The position numbers were made by a program, and so were the translations under genes. Under the pieces are notes generated by a model. The model was given only the letters and a program-made list of their open reading frames with translations, made no database searches and was not told the DNA's origin. From Pontibacter actiniarum (GTDB taxonomy: Bacteria > Bacteroidota > Bacteroidia > Cytophagales > Hymenobacteraceae): DNA of 64,000 bases. Shown here one piece after another: positions 33,715 to 43,408 of this stretch. Position 1 is the first letter of the stretch, and every line of letters begins with the position of its first letter. Where the stretch lies: contig NZ_CP021236.1 in assembly GCF_003585765.1 (NCBI RefSeq), positions 1 to 64,000 on the forward strand, read 5' to 3'.

Positions 33715-36360
33715 ATGGAGTTAAAGACATATCAGCAGCAGGTAATACAGGACCTTGAATCCTTTTTAGAGTACACCCAGCAGCATAAGCTGGTTGGGGA
33801 GGCCTTCAATAGGTATTGGGAGGACAAAATTGGGCCGTACAACCCGCTAACGGGCCAAGGTATGCGCCCCTACAAAAATAATGTACCGGGGGCGGCCAGC
33901 ATTTGCATTAAAGTGCCCACCGCTGGTGGCAAAACCTTTATTGCCTGCAATGCCCTGAGCACCATTTTCAGGGCCTTCCCAGTAGAAAAGCCCAAAGCGG
34001 TGGTATGGCTGGTTCCGTGGAGCAACCTGCTGGACCAGACGGTAAAGAACCTTAGTGACCCGGATCACCCTTACCGCCAAAAGCTGGATACGCTCTTCAA
34101 CCACCGCGTAGAGGTGTACAAGAAAGACGACCTGCTGCAGGGGGCTAACTTCAACCCGACGGTGGTGCAGGAGCAGCTCACCATCATCGTCATGAGCTTT
34201 GCCAGCCTGCGTGCCCGCCGCAAGGAGGACCGCAAAGTATACCAGGAAAACGGGCAACTGGCGCAGTTCGCACAACACTATAAAGACACCTCTCACCTGC
34301 TGGACAATACAGACGAGACGGCGCTGATCAACGTGATCCGTAGCCTGAACCCTGTGGTAGTGGTAGATGAAAGCCACAATGCCGAAAGCGACCTGAGTGT
34401 GGATATGCTGCAGGCCCTGAATCCGTCTTTCCTGCTGGACCTTACCGCCACGCCAAAGGAGAACAGCAATATCATCAGCATGGTGCCTGCTATTGAGCTG
34501 AAGAAAGAGCACATGGTAAAGTTGCCTGTCATCGTGTACAACCACCACGACAAAACGGAGGTGGTGAACAGCGCCTTGCACCTGCAGCAGAACCTGGAGC
34601 AGCTGGCCAAAGAGCAGCACAAAAACGGAGGCCGCTACATACGGCCTATCGTGCTGTTCCAGGCGCAGCCGCGCACCGGCGAAGAGAATACCACCTTCGA
34701 TAAACTGAAGCAGCAACTGCTCAAACTAGGCATTCCGAAGGAGCAGATCAAGATAAAAACAGCAAACAAAGACGAGCTGAAGGGCGTGGATCTGATGTCG
34801 GAGAAATGCCCAGTTCGCTTCATCATTACTATAAACGCCCTAAAAGAAGGCTGGGACTGCCCCTTTGCCTACATACTAGCATCCCTGGCCGACAAGTCCT
34901 CGGCAGTGGATGTGGAGCAGATACTGGGTCGGGTGCTGCGCCAGCCCTATGTGATGAAACACAGTCACCCCTTGCTGAACGTGTCCTACGTGCTCACAGC
35001 CTCAGCCAAGTTTAACGAAACGCTGCAGAATATTGTAAAAGGGCTGCAGGCATCTGGTTTCAGCAGCAAAGACTACCGCCATAAGGATGCACTGCCGGAG
35101 GCACCAAAGCCAGAGGAAACGCCTCAGCAATCGCTGAACAAGGCATTCTTCCCAGAGGAGTACCCGGAGACACCCAATGAGGACGAGATCGACACCGGTC
35201 GCATTAGCTATAGCCTTGATACTCCTTTACCTCCTACTGCCTCCTCTTCCGTCATTTCACAGATCGAGCAAATGGCTGTGCAGCAGGTTGCTGAAACAGA
35301 GCAGCGGATAAAGGAACAAGAGAAATCGAATACTGACAACATCTTTTCTGAAATGGGTGAAAAAGTACAGCGTTACCAGATGCGGGATGCCTTTGCAGAA
35401 ACGGCACAGCAGATAGTCTTGCCGCAGTTTTTCCTGGAAGTACCCACCAGCTCTATTTTCGATATGGAAACAGGTGCTGCCCTACTTAATCAGGAGGTGC
35501 TGTTAAAAGGTTTCCGGCTTTCCGATGAGGATACTAAAGTAGCGTTTGACAGCATCTCATCGGATATGTACAAGGTGGATCTGCATGAGGCCAAGAAGGA
35601 TGACTTCACACCGTCTTTCGCGAAGATTGAGCAGCAACAGGTAAAGGATCCCATTGCCGAGTACATTCTGGCAAAGCCTAAGGAGAGCCAGGTAAAAGAC
35701 ATTGGTCACCAGATCATGCAGCTTATCGGCAACATGTACCCTATCGCTGAGCAGGAGGTAAAAATCTACGTGGAGCGGATTCTTTCCAAGCTAACAACCG
35801 AACAGCTTCGGGATTTCCTGTCGCGCAAGTATAGCTACACCGATAAGATAAAGAAGAAGATCCGATCACTGGCTGACGCCTATGCAGAACAGCGCTTTAA
35901 TGAGCAGCTGAAGATTGGAAAAATTACAGCAGCTGCAAACTGGAAGTTTCCTGTGACTTTGGTGCCCGGTGCCCTGGGTGCGCCGGTTGCCAGCTCACTT
36001 TATGAGCGCGAAGGCAGCATGAGTAACTTTGAGCAGAGCAGCATTATGGAATTTTCTAGTCTGCCAAATGTGCTGTTCTGGCACCGAAATTTGGTGCGGG
36101 GCAAAGGCTTTGCCATAAACGGGTTTAAATCAAACCATTACCCTGATTTTATACTTTACACGAAGTCTGGAAGGGTAATACTTTTGGAAACGAAGGGAGA
36201 TGATCGGGATAATTCAGACAGCGAGGCCAAATGCCGTTTAGGCAATCAGTGGGCACAACTGGCTGGTTCTGGCTATAACTATTTTATGGTTTTTGAGAGT
36301 AAAGCTATAGAGGGAGCTTACAACCTGAATAAGGCTAAGGAGCTGATAGGGCAGCTGTAA
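33715..36360 (+). CDS. res: Type III restriction enzyme helicase/nuclease subunit (Res)
   Basis: This 881-residue protein has superfamily 2 helicase motifs: Walker A KVPTAGGKTF (66-75), DESH at about 217-220, LDLTATP (motif III) and, in the second domain, INALKEGWDCP and DVEQILGRVLRQP (motif VI). Near the C-terminus, YPDFILYTKSGRVILLETKGD (about 808-828) is a PD-(D/E)xK nuclease core. With Mod it would cut unmethylated foreign DNA after ATP-driven communication between two sites. The length fits Res (850-1000). A Fic gene follows after 130 bp. Confidence 0.93.
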   Translation: MELKTYQQQVIQDLESFLEYTQQHKLVGEAFNRYWEDKIGPYNPLTGQGMRPYKNNVPGAASICIKVPTAGGKTFIACNALSTIFRAFPVEKPKAVVWLVPWSNLLDQTVKNLSDPDHPYRQKLDTLFNHRVEVYKKDDLLQGANFNPTVVQEQLTIIVMSFASLRARRKEDRKVYQENGQLAQFAQHYKDTSHLLDNTDETALINVIRSLNPVVVVDESHNAESDLSVDMLQALNPSFLLDLTATPKENSNIISMVPAIELKKEHMVKLPVIVYNHHDKTEVVNSALHLQQNLEQLAKEQHKNGGRYIRPIVLFQAQPRTGEENTTFDKLKQQLLKLGIPKEQIKIKTANKDELKGVDLMSEKCPVRFIITINALKEGWDCPFAYILASLADKSSAVDVEQILGRVLRQPYVMKHSHPLLNVSYVLTASAKFNETLQNIVKGLQASGFSSKDYRHKDALPEAPKPEETPQQSLNKAFFPEEYPETPNEDEIDTGRISYSLDTPLPPTASSSVISQIEQMAVQQVAETEQRIKEQEKSNTDNIFSEMGEKVQRYQMRDAFAETAQQIVLPQFFLEVPTSSIFDMETGAALLNQEVLLKGFRLSDEDTKVAFDSISSDMYKVDLHEAKKDDFTPSFAKIEQQQVKDPIAEYILAKPKESQVKDIGHQIMQLIGNMYPIAEQEVKIYVERILSKLTTEQLRDFLSRKYSYTDKIKKKIRSLADAYAEQRFNEQLKIGKITAAANWKFPVTLVPGALGAPVASSLYEREGSMSNFEQSSIMEFSSLPNVLFWHRNLVRGKGFAINGFKSNHYPDFILYTKSGRVILLETKGDDRDNSDSEAKCRLGNQWAQLAGSGYNYFMVFESKAIEGAYNLNKAKELIGQL

Positions 36361-36490
36361 TTATAGCTCAACCAAGAGCTGGCCTTCTCATCGACTGCTG
36401 TTATCTTAGAAAGACAACTTACATAGTTATACACCATTTGCTGTTGGGGAACCCCCAATAGCTTTTCACTAATCTAATACAATTTTAGCC

Positions 36491-37606
36491 ATGTGGCAGC
36501 CAACTGATTTACCTGTTCCTGTTGAAGTAGAGACAAAAGCCGTTTTAAAACAGGCGACGACAGCCCACCGCTATCTGGCCGAGCTGAAAGGAGTGGCCGC
36601 AACTATTCCCAATGAACAGATATTGATCAGCACGCTTACGCTGCAGGAAGCGCGGGACAGTTCGGCCATTGAGAACATCATCACCACCCAGGATGAGTTG
36701 TTCAAAGCCGAACTGCAGGCAGGTTACGCCCTAAGCACTGCCACTAAGGAGGTGCAGAACTATGCCACTGCCTTACGAGAAGGATTTGAAGCGGTGCGTA
36801 AGAATAAGATTCTGAGCTTAAGCCATATTCTTAGGATTCAACAGGAACTTGAGCAGAACAACGCTGGCCTGCGTAAGCTGCCAGGCACGGCATTGAAAAA
36901 TGCCAAAACGGGTGAAACGGTTTACACACCGCCGCAGCACCCTGACCAGATAGAACACCTCATGCATAACCTCGTCCAATATATTAATGATGACGAGGTA
37001 TCGGATGTCGACCCGCTGATCAAGATGGCCATCATCCACCACCAATTTGAGAGCATCCATCCTTTCTATGACGGGAATGGCCGCACAGGACGTATCATCA
37101 ACATCCTGTACCTGGTGTGCAAAGACCTGCTGCAACTACCTGTGCTATACCTCAGTCGCTATGTGGTGGAAAATAAGGCAGACTATTACCGCCTACTGCA
37201 GCAGGTACGCGACTCAGGTGACTGGGAGGCATGGCTCCTGTTCATGTTGAAGGGAGTGGAAGAAACTGCCAAGCAGACCATCGAGATGGTGAAAAGCATA
37301 AACCTCCTCATGCAGCAGTACAAAAAAAGAATTCGTACGGACCTGCCAAAAATATACAGTCAGGATCTGCTCAACAACCTGTTCAAGCACCCTTACACTA
37401 AAATCGAGTTTGTAATGAAGGACCTCATGCTGGAGCGAAAAGCCGCTGCCCGGTACCTGAACGCGCTTGCTGATTTAGGATTGCTACAAAAAGAAAAGGT
37501 AGGCACGAGCAACTACTACCTGAATCTCCCCCTGATCGAGGTCTTTGTGAACGCCAAAGAGCAGTACACCTCCACCACGCCTGTTATAGGCACGCAAGAT
37601 TCTTAG
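36491..37606 (+). CDS. Fic family protein with N-terminal self-inhibitory motif (class II)
   Basis: This 371-residue protein has the Fic core HPFYDGNGRTGR (about 188-199) for AMP transfer from ATP to target proteins. Upstream, SSAIEN (57-62) fits the inhibitory (S/T)xxxE(G/N) motif, with Ser57, Glu61 and Asn62, so the protein is probably auto-inhibited. A C-terminal winged-helix-like region (LFKHPYTKIEFVMKDLMLERKAAARYLNALADLG) suggests DNA binding. It lies just after the type III system on the same strand and may be part of that defence unit. Confidence 0.92.
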   Translation: MWQPTDLPVPVEVETKAVLKQATTAHRYLAELKGVAATIPNEQILISTLTLQEARDSSAIENIITTQDELFKAELQAGYALSTATKEVQNYATALREGFEAVRKNKILSLSHILRIQQELEQNNAGLRKLPGTALKNAKTGETVYTPPQHPDQIEHLMHNLVQYINDDEVSDVDPLIKMAIIHHQFESIHPFYDGNGRTGRIINILYLVCKDLLQLPVLYLSRYVVENKADYYRLLQQVRDSGDWEAWLLFMLKGVEETAKQTIEMVKSINLLMQQYKKRIRTDLPKIYSQDLLNNLFKHPYTKIEFVMKDLMLERKAAARYLNALADLGLLQKEKVGTSNYYLNLPLIEVFVNAKEQYTSTTPVIGTQDS

Positions 37607-37609
37607 TAT

Positions 37610-37704
37610 GTACCAGGAATGCTGATTTTAGGGACATATAGCTGAAGGTGTGTACCAAGAATGTTAATTTCTGGTACATATGAAGTCAAAGTGTACCAAG
37701 AAGA
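37610..37704. repeat. Degenerate tandem repeats of about 42 bp after the Fic gene
   Basis: Units start at 37610, 37652 and 37693 with GTACCAGGAATG, GTACCAAGAATG and GTACCAAGAAG; the third is partial. Both full units also share an ACATAT core and a GTGT end. They lie between the Fic stop and the recombinase. The rest of 37705-37918 shows no gene. Confidence 0.6.
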
Positions 37705-37918
37705 CCTCATGTAAGTACATAAGGGTAAACTGTGGTCTCCAAAAATGCTACGGCACATTTCTGAAACTTTCCCCTATCTTATTGCTGCCCCGGCAGGGCA
37801 AGCACCTCTTCCCCTGCCGTTAAAGGATCGAGAGTCCTTAGATTACCCATCCCCCTTTTGACCTGCTGGTTCTCTAAAATTTATAGCAGAGCAGATACTT
37901 TTTACATATTTGTGTATC

Positions 37919-37956
37919 TATAACATTTTATAAACGTCCGTTTGTAAAATGTTATA
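37919..37956. promoter_or_regulatory. 38-bp near-perfect palindrome before the serine recombinase
   Basis: Arms TATAACATTTTA (37919-37930) and TAAAATGTTATA (37945-37956) are exact inverted repeats. The inner AAACG/CGTTT also pairs, leaving one mismatch (37931/37944) and no loop. TATCTTCG at 37959-37966, a -7-like element, follows at once. It fits an operator or the recombinase crossover site. Confidence 0.65.
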
Positions 37957-38003
37957 ACTATCTTCGCCCCCGAGTTTCACCTATATAATAAGGAGTAGCG
38001 AAG

Positions 38004-38693
38004 ATGAAGTACGTGGCCTACTACCGGGTCTCCACAAAGAAGCAAGGCCAGAGCGGGCTGGGTCTGGAGTCACAGCGCGAGATGGTGAAGGGTTTCCTCA
38101 AGCCCGGCGATGCGCTGCTTGCCGAGCACATTGAGGTGGAGAGCGGCAAGAAGAACGATAGGCCAGAGCTAGAGGCGGCCATCGCCCTGGCCAAACGGGA
38201 GCAGGCCCAGCTGCTGATTGCCAAACTGGATCGTCTCAGTCGTAACGCCGGGTTTATCTTTAAGCTGCGTGACAGCCACGTGGACTTTCTTGCTGTGGAT
38301 ATGCCCGATGCCAATACCCTGACCATCGGAATCTTCGCCGTATTGGCCCAGCATGAGCGGGAGTTAATCAGCTCCAGGACCAGAGCCGCGCTCCAGCAAA
38401 AGAAGCTACAGGGTTTTGCCTTGGGTACGCCTGAGAACCTGACCCAGGGAGCCAGGACGAAAGGACTTCAGATACGGCAGGAGAACGCAGCATCGCACAA
38501 AGCCAACCGACAGGCCACGGAACTGATCCAGATGTATCGGGAAAAGGATATGACCTATCAGCAAATTGCTGACCGGCTTAACAGCCATGGCTTCACCACC
38601 CGCAGGGGGAAGAAATTCTTTGCCATCACCGTTCAGCGGCTGCACATCCGACAAGGGCAGTTTCAAACGGATGCCCTCACCAGCGTAGTTTAG
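38004..38693 (+). CDS. Serine recombinase / resolvase
   Basis: This 229-residue protein starts KYVAYYRVSTKKQGQSGLGL, the resolvase N-terminus with catalytic Ser9. The catalytic arginine segment LLIAKLDRLSRNAGFI and the long helix EHERELISSRTRAALQQKK follow. The C-terminal part (MTYQQIADRLNSHGFTTRRGKKF) is a helix-turn-helix DNA-binding domain. Proteins of this size resolve multimers or cointegrates and can invert DNA. A 38-bp near-palindrome lies 48 bp upstream. It may serve as the multimer resolution system of the plasmid. Confidence 0.93.
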   Translation: MKYVAYYRVSTKKQGQSGLGLESQREMVKGFLKPGDALLAEHIEVESGKKNDRPELEAAIALAKREQAQLLIAKLDRLSRNAGFIFKLRDSHVDFLAVDMPDANTLTIGIFAVLAQHERELISSRTRAALQQKKLQGFALGTPENLTQGARTKGLQIRQENAASHKANRQATELIQMYREKDMTYQQIADRLNSHGFTTRRGKKFFAITVQRLHIRQGQFQTDALTSVV

Positions 38694-38771
38694 GCTTGCT
38701 ATATTTATATTGAAAGTGCTTCATCTTTTGTATCTTATGTGGCATAAGAGTTATCACCCTATACTCCTCCT

Positions 38772-39953
38772 ATGCAACATGTACATATTTTTCTGGATGA
38801 ATTCGGAAACGCCAGCCTAAACCTGGATAAAGCCGGTACCTTCTCCCATTTTGTTCTGACAGCTGTTCTCCTGGATGAGAAGAAGCTGGAGCAGGCCCAG
38901 CTGCTAAGGGATACGATCAGCCAACGCTTCTTCCAAGGCCAACCCATCAAGTCCAGCCGTATCCCCAATGATGAGAAGGGCTTCCGGAAAAGATTGGAGG
39001 TATTAAGGGAGCTGCGCCAGTTGGACTTCGTGGTGCTGGGGATGGTCATCAACAAGAGCAAGCTGGAGGGAGCAGGTTTTGATCATAATGATGTGTTCTA
39101 TAAATACTTCAACAGAATCTTTCTCAAGCAGTTTCCCAAAAACTTCACTGCTTTCTCGATTCATGCCGATCAGCTTGGCTGGCCAGAGTTTCGGCGCAGC
39201 CTGCACCATTACATTGAAACTAAGGTTATCCAGCGGGATCTGTTTACGCCGGAGCGCTCTTACCGCCTGGTGGAGGATAAGGCAGAGGAGCCCCTGGTGC
39301 AGCTGGCAGATTTTCTTTCTGGCTGCCTAGGCAAGATTTACTGCACCAGTCACAGCCACGAAAAGGCATCCGCACTGTTCGATCTGCTGCACGACCGTAC
39401 GTTCATTGATTTTTTCCCTTTTGAAATAACAGACTATCTCCTCTCCCCTACCCCCGAAGACCTGCAGAAGAACCATCTTATTCGAAGAATAGCATCGGAG
39501 TCCGCCCAAGAGGCACTCTCTGGTAGAAACAGCCTTTCGGAGGAGGCGCTTGCCGTGTTGCAGTATCTGTACCTGATGTTCCGCACCGCGCCTGACCGCC
39601 TCATCGAGAAACGGGAGATCATCGATAAGCTAAAAAGAAGATTTCCGACTTTTTCGGAGCAGCAGCTGCGGGTTTGTGTTCAACACCTGCGCGACAACGG
39701 GGTGCTAATCGCAAGTATCCAAGGTAAGTCAGGCTATAAGCTTCCTGACGGCGTGGAGGATATCGCTGGCTTCTATAACCGTTACCTCAACAGCATTGTC
39801 CCGATGCTCAATCGCATCCATATCTGTAACCGTAAGTTGATGGTGAACAGTGTGCAGGAGGTGGATCTGCTCGAGTCTAACTCCGCTTATTCGCTTTTGC
39901 ATGAGCTGATTAAAACACTGGATAAGGAGAAGCATGCTCCTTTGATCGAGTAA
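38772..39953 (+). CDS. DUF3800 domain protein with C-terminal winged-helix region
   Basis: This 393-residue protein begins HVHIFLDEFGNASLN, the first strand with the acidic residues of the DUF3800 fold (RNase H-like). DFVVLGMVINKSKLEG, FSIHADQLGW and the EPLVQLADFLSGCLGK segment follow; the last contains the D of the usual QxADxxxG motif. Residues 260-340 look like a winged helix (RLIEKREIIDKLKRRFPTFSEQQLRVCVQHLRDNGVL). DUF3800 proteins are frequent in defence islands, but no activity is established. It lies 78 bp after the recombinase on the same strand, with the type III system and Fic gene further upstream. Confidence 0.82.
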   Translation: MQHVHIFLDEFGNASLNLDKAGTFSHFVLTAVLLDEKKLEQAQLLRDTISQRFFQGQPIKSSRIPNDEKGFRKRLEVLRELRQLDFVVLGMVINKSKLEGAGFDHNDVFYKYFNRIFLKQFPKNFTAFSIHADQLGWPEFRRSLHHYIETKVIQRDLFTPERSYRLVEDKAEEPLVQLADFLSGCLGKIYCTSHSHEKASALFDLLHDRTFIDFFPFEITDYLLSPTPEDLQKNHLIRRIASESAQEALSGRNSLSEEALAVLQYLYLMFRTAPDRLIEKREIIDKLKRRFPTFSEQQLRVCVQHLRDNGVLIASIQGKSGYKLPDGVEDIAGFYNRYLNSIVPMLNRIHICNRKLMVNSVQEVDLLESNSAYSLLHELIKTLDKEKHAPLIE

Positions 39954-40180
39954 ATTGGTTTTACTAATATGTTATAATTAAAGGAATTATCGCTTGATCT
40001 TTATCGACTGTAGCCATCTGGTGCTGGATTTAGCCTTATATACATGATTCTATATTGATTGAATTAGGGCTTCTAATGTATTATGTAATAAATATTATTT
40101 AAAAAATTTTAGTTAATAAATTTTATTTAAAGCATAATAATTAAAGTGCTGTTCTTAATCTCGTAACAAAGCTGCCATAA

Positions 40181-40217
40181 AATAAAAAGCGGCGCAGGGA
40201 TGTACCTGCACCGCTTT
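40181..40217 (-). terminator. Rho-independent-type terminator for the minus-strand hydrolase gene
   Basis: AAAGCGG/CCGCTTT and GCAGG/CCTGC pair around a 6-base loop (40186-40217, one mismatch). On the minus strand a T-rich run follows (40181-40190). It lies about 80 bp after the stop of the 1018-residue protein. The rest of 39954-40299 is AT-rich and without a gene. Confidence 0.75.
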
Positions 40218-40299
40218 CCAGCACCCGATTGGAGTGGCCAATCTTAAAGCCAACCATTTCTAAACTAGGTTTTGATCAACTCATTAAAAGCTTATGTAA

Positions 40300-43200
40300 T
40301 TACTTTACTTCTTTACCAATGAGAATTCGGTTTACTACATTTCTGTTACCTGATTTAAGCTGTAGGTAATAAGTGCCGCTTTTGAGTTTCTGAACAGGAA
40401 TGATCAATTGCTTTTCCTTGGTTTTTTTAGAGTATACCTCCTTTTGCTGCGTATCCAGAAGGCGTACCTCGTAGCTGCTATCAGTTTTGTTACCATCTTC
40501 AGGGAAGGCATTGCTGAGTGATACGTTTAGCTCATCTGAAGTCGGGTTAGGATAGGCATAAGCATACATGTCATAGCCCTGATTGAAGTAAAAGCTTCTT
40601 GTGTCTTTGACGCTCCATCCGCAGCCTGGCGTGTACTGCTGCAACTCGAAAGTGTACTCTCCAGGGTAATAGGCATCGAAATAAATGGAGCTGCCAGAGT
40701 ACTCCATTGGATATGGCTCAGGAGAGCCAAGTGGCGGTGTGATGGTCCACAGGTAGTTGCTAGGGTCCACTCCGGAGACGTTTGTGTCCACAAAGAACTG
40801 GTACGTTTTCCCTGTTTCAGGCCCATAGATTTGGCAGTAGCAGCTCAAGTCGTACGGGTTACTGATAAAGGCTGTATTACTGCTGCCGAGTGTTATGGTT
40901 TTCGAGATCGATTCGTTTCCACACTTCCCGCTTATTGTAAAGGTAATAGTAGCCTGACCTGTGGAAGAGGCGCTCGCTTTCTGAAGATTTGCCATTGTAC
41001 CCGTGCCCGTTGAAACCGTGAAAAGATTTGTTGGGGATACTTTCCAGCTTGCTGTTGCCCCGCTAGGCAGGCCGTTTAGCTGGTAAGAAGCACTGGCGCA
41101 CATATTATCTGGGCCTGCTATCGTGGCACCGTAGTTTCCTAGCTTTATAGAAATAATTCCATCAATCTCTTTTGTCACAAAGTTCGCGCCTGCCTCGCTT
41201 AGTAACACATGTTCTTCATTTTGAGCAGGTGCATAGTAGGCATCAAATGGAATCTCACCGGAACAAAACAGGTTTCTGTTGCTTAAGTTCTCACCCCAGT
41301 TACCAACGTTAGCCTGATTATTCCACTTGTAGGCTAAAGCGCTTTTTGTAGGTATAAAAGAGTGGTTCTCCACCAGGTTTGAAAAGCTAGTCTTCATTAG
41401 TGCTCTGCCACCCATATCATTAGCTTCATCCCGAATAATACCTTGGCTATCATAGGTTCCACCTGGGGCTAAATCTATACTGGCTCCTGAATTAATTGCC
41501 TTAGCGTACCTGTCGCGCCCAGGGATGCCTATCCCGAAAGGGCCATACGAAGTTCCTTCAAAAACTTTGCACACGTTGTCGGCACTTGGAGCAAAAGCAA
41601 CATGCGTTGCAATAAATTTACTAGTCACGCTGGAGTTTAGCCACCAAAGTAAAAGCACCCTTGAAAGCACTGTTTTCTTTACTTCAAGATCAAAAGCTGT
41701 CCCACAGGCGCTACCAGTAGGCTGCAAAACTCCGTTCTGGCTGCCATTGATTAGGGCAATCTTACGAATAGCACTTGATGGAAACCCCATGGTGTTTGGT
41801 AATCCATTAGTTTCCAAAGCAGTTTTAAACCTGTCTCTGTAATTAGGTGCGCCGGCAACAGTCTGAGAATTGCTCAAATAGTGATGCACTAACATCTGGC
41901 GGGCAGCCGGGGAGTTTATCTGCTTATTACGGGCATCTCTGGAGCCCTTGCTAACAGGGGCCATATAATTCAGGAACCATTGGTCGCCTATGGGGATGTT
42001 GGCTCCTAAATGCGGTGCGTCGAAGGAAACCCAAAGTCTGGTGTTATGTACGTTGCCTCTTTTTTCCATCAGAGCTAGGGCGTAGCGGGAAATAAGGCCA
42101 GCCATGCTTGGCCCTATAATGGTGATTTTCTCCATGCTTCCTGCCGCTGCTAGTTGCTGGTTAACCCTTGTGACAAGCGTCATCAGCACATAGGCATTTC
42201 GCTCGATGTAATCGGCCCCATCAGGGAAGTTCAGGACAATCACGTCATACCCCTTGGTTCGCATTTGAACTCCAAGATTTTGTGGGCCTGAAGCTGAACT
42301 CGTGTAGCTTAAATACCTCCCATAGATTTCAGCAGCGCCTCTCCCGTCGCCTGGATCGAAGCCGTCTAACACTATGATAGGCTTTGTAACGTTCAGTTTA
42401 TTGGCGGGGCTGGTGTTGTTGGCATTGTTACAGCTTTTGGCAGCTGCATAGTAGTAATATACCTCTCCTTTACCCACTCTTGCCGTTGCCTCTTCATAAC
42501 CCTTAAAGCTTTCAGTTGAATAGATATACTCTTTGAAGCAAGGAATATATTGTGCTTCATAATCAGTGCCATCTGCAGCAACCCGGGCCGTAGCCGATGT
42601 GATAGTAGATGCTGTTCCAAGCAGCTTAAGTCTTCCGTAGGTGATCCTGGAGGTGTTGTTGCTGAGCACCATTTTAAACTTCAGCACTTTTTCACCACCG
42701 GTGCTATAGTATAAACTACTGCTGCTGCCGTTCGGGGTAAGCGTGATGGTGGTATTGTTGTCGCCGCCAGTTACTTCTACCCTGCTGACACTTAAGGAGG
42801 TATTCTTTATTATCAGGTTCGCAGGTAATTGAAAAGCTACGCTTCCTGTTCTGGCTTGTTCCGCCAAAGGAGCCACTGCAAATGCCCAGGCACTTACGTA
42901 GGGTATTCGGGGCCTGCCAGCCACATCGTAATATAAGTCGTTGGAAACGCTGAGCAGGTTGTCTCTCAGGGCAAGTGTGTCTATTTTATGAAAGTTATAG
43001 TAAAGCACACCAATAGGCACTACAGTAGTTTGCTTGAAACGGGCGGATCGCGCGTCGAGGGTATCGGGGTTTAATATAACGGGAGGAGCATAGCTGGCAT
43101 TGTAAAGTTCGTAGTGCGCCTGTCCGAAGTGAGTGTAGGAGGAGGTATCGGCCTGAGCACGCTGATTGAAAACATCCAGACGGGCCAGAGGCACTACCCT

Positions 43201-43356
43201 ATCATAGAGAATGCCGCTGGGAATCAGGCTCTTGTTCAAATTTGCAATGCGGCGATCAGCCTCGGCCTGAAAATCGCTCTTTTCAGCCGGGTGTGTCTGG
43301 CAGAGGGCACTAAAAGAAAGCAAAGCCAATAGGCTGAGCAGGTAAAGTTGTTTCAT
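40300..43356 (-). CDS. Secreted alpha/beta-hydrolase-like protein with type IX sorting domain
   Basis: This 1018-residue protein has a signal peptide (LYLLSLLALLSFSALC). The region 320-520 looks like an alpha/beta hydrolase: IIVLDGFDPGDGRG, IVLNFPDGADYIER, then GPSMAG (415-420) with Ser417 as the likely nucleophile and SFDAPHLGANIP (444-455). Two Ig/PKD-like stretches follow (about 730-900). The last 80 residues (AYPNPTSDELNVSL to KLKSGTYYLQL) are a Por secretion system tail, so it is exported by type IX secretion. It may be a lipase or esterase; the substrate is unknown. It is the only clear T9SS cargo here. Confidence 0.87.
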   Translation of the reverse strand: MKQLYLLSLLALLSFSALCQTHPAEKSDFQAEADRRIANLNKSLIPSGILYDRVVPLARLDVFNQRAQADTSSYTHFGQAHYELYNASYAPPVILNPDTLDARSARFKQTTVVPIGVLYYNFHKIDTLALRDNLLSVSNDLYYDVAGRPRIPYVSAWAFAVAPLAEQARTGSVAFQLPANLIIKNTSLSVSRVEVTGGDNNTTITLTPNGSSSSLYYSTGGEKVLKFKMVLSNNTSRITYGRLKLLGTASTITSATARVAADGTDYEAQYIPCFKEYIYSTESFKGYEEATARVGKGEVYYYYAAAKSCNNANNTSPANKLNVTKPIIVLDGFDPGDGRGAAEIYGRYLSYTSSASGPQNLGVQMRTKGYDVIVLNFPDGADYIERNAYVLMTLVTRVNQQLAAAGSMEKITIIGPSMAGLISRYALALMEKRGNVHNTRLWVSFDAPHLGANIPIGDQWFLNYMAPVSKGSRDARNKQINSPAARQMLVHHYLSNSQTVAGAPNYRDRFKTALETNGLPNTMGFPSSAIRKIALINGSQNGVLQPTGSACGTAFDLEVKKTVLSRVLLLWWLNSSVTSKFIATHVAFAPSADNVCKVFEGTSYGPFGIGIPGRDRYAKAINSGASIDLAPGGTYDSQGIIRDEANDMGGRALMKTSFSNLVENHSFIPTKSALAYKWNNQANVGNWGENLSNRNLFCSGEIPFDAYYAPAQNEEHVLLSEAGANFVTKEIDGIISIKLGNYGATIAGPDNMCASASYQLNGLPSGATASWKVSPTNLFTVSTGTGTMANLQKASASSTGQATITFTISGKCGNESISKTITLGSSNTAFISNPYDLSCYCQIYGPETGKTYQFFVDTNVSGVDPSNYLWTITPPLGSPEPYPMEYSGSSIYFDAYYPGEYTFELQQYTPGCGWSVKDTRSFYFNQGYDMYAYAYPNPTSDELNVSLSNAFPEDGNKTDSSYEVRLLDTQQKEVYSKKTKEKQLIIPVQKLKSGTYYLQLKSGNRNVVNRILIGKEVK

Positions 43357-43408
43357 AACATTTACATTTTATAGTGGACAGTGAATAGAAGGGAAGCAAG
43401 TAGTGAAC

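Noticed and set aside
33847..34716. 289-codon minus-strand frame
   Set aside because: It is antisense to the helicase motifs of Res, which are clearly coding on the plus strand.
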